Origin: Streptomyces sp. F001
GTDB lineage: Bacteria > Actinomycetota > Actinomycetes > Streptomycetales > Streptomycetaceae
Direction: 5' to 3'
Assembly (NCBI RefSeq): GCF_004187715.1
Contig: NZ_QZWF01000009.1
Location: forward strand, 62,001-126,000
Length of the DNA: 64,000 nucleotides
Position 1 is the stretch's first letter; every line of letters begins with the position of its first letter. Of the stretch, positions 56,773 to 64,000 are shown one piece after another. Under the pieces are notes generated by a model. That model searched no databases. It was given only the letters and a program-made list of their open reading frames with translations, and was not told where the DNA came from. The position numbers and the translations under genes were made by a program.

Positions 56773-59229
56773 ATGGCCCGCCGCAGCACGAAGACCCCGC
56801 CGCCCGACGACTCGTACGAGGAGCGGATCCTCGACATTGACGTCGTGGACGAAATGCAGGGCTCCTTCCTCGAGTACGCGTACTCGGTCATCTACTCCCG
56901 GGCCCTGCCGGACGCCCGTGACGGTCTCAAGCCCGTCCACCGCCGCATCGTCTACCAGATGAACGAGATGGGCGTACGCCCCGACCGCGGCTATGTGAAG
57001 TGCGCCCGCGTCGTCGGCGAGGTCATGGGTAAGTTGCACCCCCACGGCGACGCCTCCATCTACGACGCCCTGGTGCGCATGGCCCAGCCCTTCTCCATGC
57101 GTGTGCCGCTGGTCGACGGCCACGGCAACTTCGGCTCGCTGGGCAACGACGACCCGCCGGCCGCGATGCGGTACACCGAGTGCCGCATGGCCGAGGCGAC
57201 AAGCCTGATGACGGAGTCGATCGACGAGGACACCGTCGACTTCACCCCCAACTACGACGGTCAGGAGCAGGAGCCGGTGGCCCTGCCCGCCGCCTTCCCG
57301 AACCTGCTGGTCAACGGCTCCTCGGGCATCGCGGTCGGTATGGCGACCAACATGCCGCCGCACAACCTGCGCGAGGTCGTCGCGGCCGCCCGCCACTTGA
57401 TCAGGCACCCGAACGCCGATCTCGACGCCCTGATGCGCCACGTCCCGGGCCCCGACCTGCCCACCGGAGGCCGGATCGTCGGCCTGTCCGGGATCCGCGA
57501 CGCCTACGAGACGGGCCGCGGCACCTTCAAGATGCGGGCGACAGTGTCCGTGGAGGACGTGACGGCGCGCCGCAAGGGCCTCGTCGTCACCGAGCTGCCC
57601 TTCGCCGTCGGCCCGGAGAAGGTGATCGCGAAGATCAAGGACCTGGTCGGCTCGAAGAAGCTCCAGGGCATCGCCGACGTCAAGGACCTCACCGACCGTG
57701 AGCACGGCCTGCGCCTGGTGATCGAGATCAAGAACGGTTTCGTGCCGGAGGCGGTCCTGGAGCAGCTCTACAAGCTGACGCCCATGGAGGAGTCCTTCGG
57801 CATCAACAACGTCGCGCTGGTGGACGGCCAGCCCCTCACGCTGGGCCTGAAGGAGCTCCTGGAGGTTTATCTCGACCACCGCTTCGAGGTCGTGCGCCGC
57901 CGCTCGGAGTTCCGCCGCGGCAAGAAGCGCGACCGGCTGCATCTGGTCGAGGGCCTGCTCACAGCGCTGGTGGACATCGACGAGGTGATCCGCCTGATCC
58001 GCTCCAGCGAGAACTCCGCGCAGGCGAAGGAACGCCTGGTGGAGCGCTTCGCGCTGAGCGAGATCCAGACCCAGTACATCCTGGACACACCGCTGCGCCG
58101 CCTCACCAAGTACGACCGCATCGAGCTGGACGCCGAGAAGGACCGGCTCACCGCGGAGATCGCGGAGTTGACCCGGATCCTCGAGTCGGACGCGGAGCTG
58201 CGCAAGCTGGTCTCCTCCGAACTGGCCGCGGTGGCCAAGAAGTTCGGCACCGAGCGGCGTACGGTCCTGCTGGAGTCCGCGGCGGCCTCGGCCGCCGCCG
58301 TACCGCTCCAGGTGGCGGACGACCCGTGCCGGGTGCTGCTGTCCTCGACGAGCCTGCTGGCCCGTACGGCGAACGGCGAGCCGTTCACGGAGGACGCCGA
58401 CGCCCGGCGTACCAAGCACGACGTGATCGTCTCGGCGGTGCCGGCCACGGCCCGCGGCGAGGTCGGTGCGGTCACCTCGGCCGGCCGCCTGCTCCGGATC
58501 AACGTCGTCGACCTTCCGCAGCTCCCGGACACGGCGACGGCCCCGAACCTCTCCGGAGGCGCGCCGCTCGCCGAGTTCGTCTCCCTGGAGGACGACGAGA
58601 CGGTCGTCTGTCTGACCACGCTCGACGAGTCCTCCCCCGGCCTGGCACTCGGCACGGAACAGGGCGTCGTCAAGCGTGTGGTCCCCGACTACCCGGCCAA
58701 CAAGGACGAGCTGGAGGTCATCACCCTCAAGGAGGGCGACCGGATCGTCGGCGCTGTCGAGCTGCGCACCGGCGAGGAGGACCTGATCTTCATCACGGAC
58801 GACGCGCAGCTGCTGCGCTTCCAGGCCTCGCAGGTCCGCCCCCAGGGCCGCCCGGCAGGCGGTATGGCGGGCATCAAGCTGACGGACGGCGCCAAGGTCA
58901 TCTCCTTCACCGCGGTCGACCCGGCGGCGGAGGCGGTCGTCTTCACCGTCGCGGGCTCGCGCGGCACGCTGGACGACTCCGTCCAGACGACCGCAAAGCT
59001 GACCCCGTTCGACCAGTACCCGCGCAAGGGCCGCGCCACCGGCGGCGTGCGCTGCCAGCGGTTCCTGAAGGGCGAGGACTGCCTGTCCTTCGCCTGGGCG
59101 GGCACCACCCCGGCGCGGGCCGCGCAGAAGAACGGCTCGCCGACCGACCTCCCCGAGCTCGACCCGCGCCGCGACGGCTCGGGCGTGTCGCTGGCGAAGC
59201 CGGTGGCGTCGGTGGCGGGGCCGGTTTAG
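56773..59229 (+). CDS. parC: DNA topoisomerase IV subunit A (ParC/GyrA family)
   Basis: 818 aa from ATG 56773. Catalytic Arg133-Tyr134 ([10 protein letters not shown]), QRDR block [12 protein letters not shown] (Ala94 and Asp98 at the quinolone-determining positions), then breakage-reunion and coiled-coil domains and a C-terminal beta-pinwheel with [14 protein letters not shown]. The full GyrA box QRRGGKG is absent, which favours ParC over GyrA. It unlinks daughter chromosomes with ParE. The stop overlaps the convergent CobW gene by four bases. Confidence 0.93.
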   Translation: MARRSTKTPPPDDSYEERILDIDVVDEMQGSFLEYAYSVIYSRALPDARDGLKPVHRRIVYQMNEMGVRPDRGYVKCARVVGEVMGKLHPHGDASIYDALVRMAQPFSMRVPLVDGHGNFGSLGNDDPPAAMRYTECRMAEATSLMTESIDEDTVDFTPNYDGQEQEPVALPAAFPNLLVNGSSGIAVGMATNMPPHNLREVVAAARHLIRHPNADLDALMRHVPGPDLPTGGRIVGLSGIRDAYETGRGTFKMRATVSVEDVTARRKGLVVTELPFAVGPEKVIAKIKDLVGSKKLQGIADVKDLTDREHGLRLVIEIKNGFVPEAVLEQLYKLTPMEESFGINNVALVDGQPLTLGLKELLEVYLDHRFEVVRRRSEFRRGKKRDRLHLVEGLLTALVDIDEVIRLIRSSENSAQAKERLVERFALSEIQTQYILDTPLRRLTKYDRIELDAEKDRLTAEIAELTRILESDAELRKLVSSELAAVAKKFGTERRTVLLESAAASAAAVPLQVADDPCRVLLSSTSLLARTANGEPFTEDADARRTKHDVIVSAVPATARGEVGAVTSAGRLLRINVVDLPQLPDTATAPNLSGGAPLAEFVSLEDDETVVCLTTLDESSPGLALGTEQGVVKRVVPDYPANKDELEVITLKEGDRIVGAVELRTGEEDLIFITDDAQLLRFQASQVRPQGRPAGGMAGIKLTDGAKVISFTAVDPAAEAVVFTVAGSRGTLDDSVQTTAKLTPFDQYPRKGRATGGVRCQRFLKGEDCLSFAWAGTTPARAAQKNGSPTDLPELDPRRDGSGVSLAKPVASVAGPV

Positions 59230-60299
59230 GACGACGGTTCGGACGGATCCTCGGAATCCGGTTCCTCGGAGTCCTGGACGTAGCGCAGGACGCCCCACAT
59301 GTCTTGCTCGTCGGCGTGTGGGGCGTCGCTCTTGCATGCCTGAAGTTTCTTGCCGAGGGTGGGGGCGTCGATGTCGGAGCCGATGAGGACGAGCTGGGTG
59401 ACACGATCCGCGCCGATGGCCCAGGGCTCGGGGTAGAAGCGCAGGAACCGGCCGACGGCGTGCACGAGGTAGCGGTTGCGGGGGTCGTGGGCGCCGAAGT
59501 CGACGTACCCCTTGATCCGGTACAGCCCCTCGGGCCGGCTGTCGAGGAACTCCATCCACCTGCGCGGGTTCAGCGGCACATCGGAGACGAAGGACAGGCT
59601 GTCGTAGGCGGTGTGCAGATGGTCGCCGTGCTCGCCCTCGTGATCGTGGTCGTGCAGGTCGTCGAAGGACAGCTGCCCGATGCGCTCCTGCGACGGTCGG
59701 CAGTCGAAGAGGAACTCCGGATCGATGCGGCCGTACGTCGCGGGGACGACGGCGGCACCGTCGGTGAGGGAGCGGACGAGGGCGAGGGCGTGTCCGGCGT
59801 CGGGCGTCCTGTCGATCTTGTTGACCACGACGAGGTCGGCCAGGCCGAGGTGCCGGTCGATCTCGGGGTGCTTGGCGCGGGTGTCGTCGAACTCGGCGGC
59901 GTCCACGACCTCGACGAGGCCGCCGTAGACCACGCGGGGATTCTCGCCGGCCAGCACCATGCGCACCAGCTCCTGTGGCTCGGCGAGCCCGCTGGCCTCG
60001 ATGACGATGACGTCGATACCGGCGCCGGGCCGCGCCAGCCGTTCGAGGTAGCCGTCCAGCTCACTGGCGTCGACGGCGCAGCAGAGGCACCCGTTGCCGA
60101 GGGAGACGGTGGAGTCTCCGAGGGCGCCGGCCACGGCCATCGCGTCGATCTCGATGGCCCCGAAGTCGTTCACGATCGCGCCGATACGGCTGCCGCCGCT
60201 GCGGTGGAGAAGATGGTTGAGGAGCGTCGTCTTCCCGGAGCCCAGGAATCCGGCGAGTACGACGACCGGGATCTGCTGCGGGCTCGGGCTCTGCCCCAC
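59226..60299 (-). CDS. CobW/COG0523-family GTPase (metallochaperone)
   Basis: 357 aa from GTG 60299. G1 motif VLAGFLGSGKTTLL (17-25), metal site GNGCLCCAVD (Cys71, 73, 74), G3/G4 VVVNKIDRT and a His-rich loop DDLHDHDHEGEHGDHLH. It probably delivers zinc (or cobalt) to a client enzyme with GTP hydrolysis. No clear Zur box is seen in the upstream 120 bp. Confidence 0.92.
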   Translation of the reverse strand: MGQSPSPQQIPVVVLAGFLGSGKTTLLNHLLHRSGGSRIGAIVNDFGAIEIDAMAVAGALGDSTVSLGNGCLCCAVDASELDGYLERLARPGAGIDVIVIEASGLAEPQELVRMVLAGENPRVVYGGLVEVVDAAEFDDTRAKHPEIDRHLGLADLVVVNKIDRTPDAGHALALVRSLTDGAAVVPATYGRIDPEFLFDCRPSQERIGQLSFDDLHDHDHEGEHGDHLHTAYDSLSFVSDVPLNPRRWMEFLDSRPEGLYRIKGYVDFGAHDPRNRYLVHAVGRFLRFYPEPWAIGADRVTQLVLIGSDIDAPTLGKKLQACKSDAPHADEQDMWGVLRYVQDSEEPDSEDPSEPSS

Positions 60300-60620
60300 C
60301 GTGCGACCTCTCTCACGCCTGTGCGTGCACCGGTCCGCGGTCCGGCGCACCCTCCGAGGATTGAATGCCGCCCCAGGATACGAGCACGAAGAATCCCCGC
60401 GAAGTGAACGATTGTTAGCAGCACTTGCGGGGCAGACGTTCGGCAAGGCGCCGGTTCGTGCGACCCTCGCTTCCTTCCGTGCGCCTCCTCTCCGCCTCCC
60501 CGCCGATCAGAGCCGCTCGGCACTCTGGGAGACGGCAAGCGCCGCCCACCGCTCGCCGGTCCCCTCCAGTCGACCCGCACCCCGACGACCGGCGGACGGC
60601 CGCCTGATTCGGGGGTTGAC
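60300..60620. other. 321-bp divergent region, CobW / DUF6082
   Basis: No supported ORF; expected to hold promoters for both genes. The stretch around 60395-60420 (GAACGATTGTTAGC) is the most A+T-rich and the likeliest promoter element. Confidence 0.45.
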
Positions 60621-61172
60621 ATGACCACACGGAAGAACACCGCGGGGAGGCTGGCCTCCGCCGCAGCCGGTCTGATGCTCGCGACCGCCACGGTGACGCT
60701 GGTTGCCCGCCAGCGGCGTCTTGAGGAGGCCCGCCTGCAAGTGAAGCGACTGGAACTGGAAGAACTCGCGTCCCGCCGCACGACGATCGCTCATCAGCAG
60801 CGCATGCACTGGGAACTGCTGTCCAAGGCGATCGACGATCCCTCGCTGGCCGCGGTGATCGACACCTATGACAAGAGCATCCCGGCGGAGAAGCGACGCC
60901 AGTTCTTTTACGCGAACGCCTGGTACGTCAACCTCTACCACCTCTACGAAGCAGGAATCCTGGACCAGGAGGAGCTGTTCGGACGCCTGCGCGAGATCTT
61001 CCAGAGTCCCCTCCTCCGGGAGTACTGGGAGGCCTCGAGGGCCCAGCGCGCGACGCTGAAGCAGTCGTCCGACGAGGCGAGGATCGGGCTGATGGTCGAC
61101 GGTCTCATCAGAGACCTCGACGAAGCCGACACCGACGAGTGGTGGGTGGTGGGCAACCCACCATCGACCTGA
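60621..61172 (+). CDS. DUF6082 family membrane-anchored protein
   Basis: 183 aa. N-terminal hydrophobic helix (SAAAGLMLATATVTLVA), then a charged helical domain with the family blocks FFYANAWYVNLYHLYEAGIL, EIFQSPLLREYWEA and LDEADTDEWWVVG. Streptomyces carry several paralogues. Function unknown. Confidence 0.85.
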   Translation: MTTRKNTAGRLASAAAGLMLATATVTLVARQRRLEEARLQVKRLELEELASRRTTIAHQQRMHWELLSKAIDDPSLAAVIDTYDKSIPAEKRRQFFYANAWYVNLYHLYEAGILDQEELFGRLREIFQSPLLREYWEASRAQRATLKQSSDEARIGLMVDGLIRDLDEADTDEWWVVGNPPST

Positions 61173-61372
61173 TGACCGGGCAGCGTGTGATCCGCTTGAT
61201 CGCACGCACGGCCGATGTCACGGGAGCGTGATCACCACGCTGCCGTATGTCACACGGGTCAACTCTTGGGACACCACGACCCTGCTGAGCGAGTTTGGGC
61301 CTCTTGAGGCAGCCGCACCTGTCAGAATGCAGCGCTATACAATGCCCGAACCTCCGTAAGGACCGGTACCCC

Positions 61373-61609
61373 TTGAAGATCGTGCGCCGCATCGGTGTGC
61401 CTCCGAGCGCCCGTGGCAGTACCTCGGGAGCCAACTGCCCCGACCTCTTCGAGCTGAGCGACGGCAATTTCGCCGTCATCGGCACGGAGGCCACCGAGGC
61501 GCTGGAGCGTGAACTGCCTGCCGACGCCTCCCGCGCGGACTACGAGCGCATCGTGATCGTGAGCCGGGAGACCCTGATCCGCGCCAAGGCAGACATCCCC
61601 GACGCCTGA
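61373..61609 (+). CDS. Small conserved protein (78 aa)
   Basis: TTG start at 61373 with AAGGA 10 bases upstream. The sequence begins KIVRRIGVPPSARGSTSGAN and holds CPDLFELSDGNFAVIGTEAT; small proteins of this kind sit next to DUF397/XRE genes in Streptomyces. Function unknown. The 200 bp before it show no other gene. Confidence 0.65.
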   Translation: MKIVRRIGVPPSARGSTSGANCPDLFELSDGNFAVIGTEATEALERELPADASRADYERIVIVSRETLIRAKADIPDA

Positions 61610-61743
61610 CATCACCGCACGAGATCGCGTCCACCCCAGACTCGTGCCGTCCATCGCCCCGGCCGCCCGCAACCGTTGAGCGAACCGGAGCCCGTCGGGC
61701 GAGCAGGCCGGCATCCCGCGCCTGCTCGATCCCCCACCGATGA

Positions 61744-61770
61744 GGCCTGGCGTCGGAACGACACCAGGCC
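61744..61770 (-). terminator. Hairpin after the citrate synthase gene
   Basis: Arms GGCCTGGCGTCG and CGACACCAGGCC (one mismatch), 3-base loop, 12 bp past the stop. Confidence 0.75.
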
Positions 61771-61781
61771 GCACGCGTTCG

Positions 61782-62948
61782 TCAGGCCGCCTCCGGCACC
61801 TTGACCGGCGCCCCCGGCCCCACATACCGCGCCGCCGGGCGGATGATCTTCGGGTCCTGCGCCTGTTCCAGGATGTTGGCGCTCCAGCCCACCACCCGCG
61901 CCGCCGCGAAGGTCGGTGTGAACATCTCGCGGGGCAGGCCGCAGAGCTCCATCACCACGCCGGCGTAGAACTCGACGTTGGTGTGCAGTTCACGGCCGGG
62001 CTTGAGTTCGGCGAGGATCGCCTCCACTCGGCGCTCGACCTCCACCGCGAAGTCCACCAGAGGACCGCCGAACTGCTGAGCAATGCCGCGCAACATGCGG
62101 GAGCGAGGATCCTCCGTACGGTAGACGGGGTGGCCGAAACCCATGATGCGGTCGCCGGCGAGGACACGTTCCCGGATCCACGGGTCGATCCGGTCCACCG
62201 TGCCGATCGTGTCCAGCGTGTCCAGCGCCCGACTGGGCGCACCCCCGTGCAGCGGGCCGGACAGTGCTCCCACCGCCCCCACGAGACACGCCGCGACGTC
62301 GGCGCCGGTGGACGTGATGACCCTGGCGGTGAAGGTTGATGCATTGAATCCGTGATCAATGGTTGAGATCAGGTATTGCTCGATCGCCCGCGCCTGCTGC
62401 GGGTCCGGCTCCGAGCCCGTCAACATGTAGAGGTAGTTCGCCGCATACGGCAGATCCTCGCGCGGTGGCACCGGCTCAAGTCCCTTCCCCAGCCGGTGCA
62501 ACGCCGCGAGTACGGTCGGTACGGCCGCGGCCGCCACGACGGTGTCCGCGCGGCGCCGGTCCGCGTCGATGTCGTACACGGGTCGGAAGTCCTGTGCCGC
62601 GCCCAGCAGGGACAGCGCCGTACGCAGCCCGGCGAGCGGGCCGGAACGTCCGCCGGCCGCCGCGATGGCGGGCAGCGCCGCCGACACCTCGTCGGGCAAC
62701 CGCCGCAGCGCCGCCGTCTCGGCAGCGAAGGCGGCACCTCGTTCACCGTCCGGCAGCTCGCCGTGGACCAGGAGATGCCAGACGTCCTCGAACGCGCGGG
62801 ATTGCGCGAGTTCGACGGCGGAGTACTGGCGGTAGTGGTAGAAGCCCTCGAGACCCCGTACGTCACCGACCCGGGTGTCGGTCACGACGACACCCGCGAG
62901 TCCCCGCGGTACGTCGACAGAGGTGGCTGCGGACCTGTTGACGGACAT
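61782..62948 (-). CDS. Citrate synthase (short form)
   Basis: 388 aa from ATG 62948 (GGGAGG upstream). Active-site histidines in GPLHGGAPSRALD and GFGHPVYRTEDPR and the Asp region TNVEFYAGVVMELCG are conserved. It condenses acetyl-CoA with oxaloacetate (or propionyl-CoA in methylcitrate synthase). It is divergent from an HTH-fused homologue. Confidence 0.9.
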   Translation of the reverse strand: MSVNRSAATSVDVPRGLAGVVVTDTRVGDVRGLEGFYHYRQYSAVELAQSRAFEDVWHLLVHGELPDGERGAAFAAETAALRRLPDEVSAALPAIAAAGGRSGPLAGLRTALSLLGAAQDFRPVYDIDADRRRADTVVAAAAVPTVLAALHRLGKGLEPVPPREDLPYAANYLYMLTGSEPDPQQARAIEQYLISTIDHGFNASTFTARVITSTGADVAACLVGAVGALSGPLHGGAPSRALDTLDTIGTVDRIDPWIRERVLAGDRIMGFGHPVYRTEDPRSRMLRGIAQQFGGPLVDFAVEVERRVEAILAELKPGRELHTNVEFYAGVVMELCGLPREMFTPTFAAARVVGWSANILEQAQDPKIIRPAARYVGPGAPVKVPEAA

Positions 62949-62969
62949 GTTTTCCTCCCTGAACTTGAT

Positions 62970-63009
62970 TTGACTGTCCATGCTTGACTAATCACTGTCA
63001 ATATTGACT
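62970..63009. promoter_or_regulatory. Three TTGACT repeats and a palindrome between two citrate synthase genes
   Basis: TTGACT occurs at 62970, 62984 and 63004 (spacings 14 and 20), and GTCAATATTGAC (62997-63008) is a perfect 12-bp palindrome. They lie in the 97-bp divergent region, so one or more may be operator or -35 elements. Inference. Confidence 0.6.
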
Positions 63010-63045
63010 CAATCAATGTGTCGTCCAGGCAGATACGGTGACCCA

Positions 63046-64000
63046 ATGCGCGATCAAGAACCGGGCCCCGTCCGGCGGGAACAGCGGCTGAGCACCAAGG
63101 AGGCCGCCGAACTGCTCGGCGTGAAGCCCGAGACCGTGTACGCCTACGTGAGCCGCGGTCAGCTCAGCAGCGAACGCGTGCCCGGCGGCCGGGGCAGCAC
63201 GTTCGACGCCGCCGAGGTGGAGGCGCTCGCTCGGCGCAACAGGCGGGAGACCGGAGGGAATTCGGGCACCGGCACCGACCTGGCCGTACGCACCCGCATC
63301 ACGCTCATCGACAAGGACCGGTACTACTTCCGGGGTGTCGACGCGACCGAGCTCGCCACGCGCCACTCCTACGAGGAGATCGTCGAGTGGCTGTGGACCG
63401 GACACCTGCACCCGGGCGTCACTTTCGACGCACCCGAGGCAGCCGTCTCCGTCGCCCGCCGCGCCGTCGACGCCCTGCCCGAACACACCGGCGCCACCGA
63501 CCGGCTGCGCGTCGCCGTGATCGCCGCGGCAACCGCGGACCCCCTGCGCTTCGACCTCTCCGAGGAAGCCGTGCTGGGTACGGCACGCGTGCTGATCCCC
63601 ACCGTCGTCGCCGCACTCCCGCCCGTGCGGCGCGCCCCCCGCGACGAGGGCCCGCTGGCGCACCGTCTGTGGGCGCGGCTCAGCGGGCGGGACCCCGACG
63701 AGGCGTCGCTGCGCGCCCTGGACACCGCTCTCGGCCTGCTCGTCGACCACGACCTGGCCGCATCGACGCTCGCGGTGCGCGTGGCGGCGTCGGCCCGCGC
63801 ACACGCCTACGCCGCCGTCTCCGCCGGGCTCGGCGTGATCGAGGGCCCCCTGCACGGGGCGGCCAGCGGGCTCGCCCATCGGATGCTGCTCGACGTTCTC
63901 GACCAGGGCGACGCGGCGCCCGTGGTCGCGGAGGAGCTCCGGGCCGGCCGCCGCATCCCGGGGCTCGGGCACCGGCTCTATACCGGCGAGGATCCACGCG
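63046..64000 (+). CDS. HTH-fused citrate synthase family protein (cut by window edge)
   Basis: At least 318 codons from ATG 63046. Residues 15-65 form a MerR/excisionase-like HTH (LSTKEAAELLGVKPETVYAY and RGSTFDAAEVEAL). The citrate-synthase fold follows, with GPLHGAASGLAH and GLGHRLYTGEDP, so the active-site histidines are kept. No ribosome site is visible, and GATACG 9-14 bp before the ATG suggests a leaderless transcript. It may regulate as well as catalyse. Confidence 0.88.
   Translation, partial: MRDQEPGPVRREQRLSTKEAAELLGVKPETVYAYVSRGQLSSERVPGGRGSTFDAAEVEALARRNRRETGGNSGTGTDLAVRTRITLIDKDRYYFRGVDATELATRHSYEEIVEWLWTGHLHPGVTFDAPEAAVSVARRAVDALPEHTGATDRLRVAVIAAATADPLRFDLSEEAVLGTARVLIPTVVAALPPVRRAPRDEGPLAHRLWARLSGRDPDEASLRALDTALGLLVDHDLAASTLAVRVAASARAHAYAAVSAGLGVIEGPLHGAASGLAHRMLLDVLDQGDAAPVVAEELRAGRRIPGLGHRLYTGEDPR

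Noticed and set aside
56689-59559. Very long open frame opposite parC, and similar long antisense frames opposite other genes
   Set aside because: Composition (Arg/Gln/Asp/Gly-rich) is that of a codon-bias shadow in high-GC DNA, with no domain or ribosome site.
1-64000. CRISPR array
   Set aside because: No regularly spaced repeats with unique spacers; the only high-identity repeats are WD40 blades and short tandem units.

Overview
The window is chromosomal DNA from a Streptomyces species or a very close actinomycete. The evidence is the very high G+C content, frequent GTG and TTG starts, and the presence of sepH, cutRS, an HTH-fused citrate synthase, an Actinobacterial-type ferrochelatase with C-terminal cysteines, and many small actinobacterial DUF families. 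From memory (not checked), the core gene order resembles the S. coelicolor segment running from parC/citrate synthase to dut and beyond.

Layout. (1) 0-9 kb is a potassium and turgor neighbourhood: a partial TRAM RNA methyltransferase, a KimA-type K+ transporter, a 31-residue membrane peptide, two TrkA/RCK subunits in tandem, a DUF3159 membrane protein, an OB-fold protein and the KdpD/KdpE two-component pair. kdpD is broken by frameshifts and no kdpFABC is present. (2) 9-24.6 kb is core genome: an ABC ATPase; the thioesterase-dut-DUF3710 operon; DUF3093 and DUF4193; cutRS; inositol monophosphatase; ferrochelatase; an MFS exporter overlapping an FAD-linked sugar-lactone oxidase; the cell-division protein SepH; a frameshifted sulfurtransferase; and a VOC protein. 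(3) 24.6-44.7 kb is an accessory block. It holds a RapA-like SNF2 helicase facing a four-gene minus-strand cluster (zinc-hook ATPase, small HEPN-like protein, coiled-coil protein with a GrpE-like tail, Hsp70). It also holds secreted or membrane proteins, an RNase HI, an EcsC-family protein, a PhzF remnant, and a caspase-NTPase-WD40 protein followed by a lipase-like hydrolase. The block starts and ends at two genes whose last 51 bases are a 76% identical direct repeat. (4) 44.7-64 kb returns to core genome: thymidine kinase, a phosphodiesterase-like protein, DUF5998, a GNAT/acyl-CoA synthetase fusion (badly frameshifted), ptsH with a DasR-type operator, a GntR regulator, an M23 peptidase under a c-di-AMP riboswitch with an IS5-family element immediately upstream, two M16 peptidases, topoisomerase IV subunit A, a CobW-like GTPase, DUF6082, and two divergent citrate synthase genes.

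The most interesting region is the accessory block. The convergent SNF2 / Hsp70 / GrpE-like genes look like a dedicated chaperone-remodeller machine, and the ATPase with its small partner sits upstream in the same apparent transcript. The caspase-like STAND protein plus hydrolase resembles NLR-like conflict systems of multicellular bacteria. I cannot name the five-gene cluster as a known defence system.

Caution. kdpD, the sulfurtransferase, the GNAT/acyl-CoA synthetase gene and a secreted-protein gene all carry net -1/-2 shifts, several visibly in G or C runs. This looks more like uncorrected sequencing indels than real gene decay, so broken genes here should be read with that in mind.
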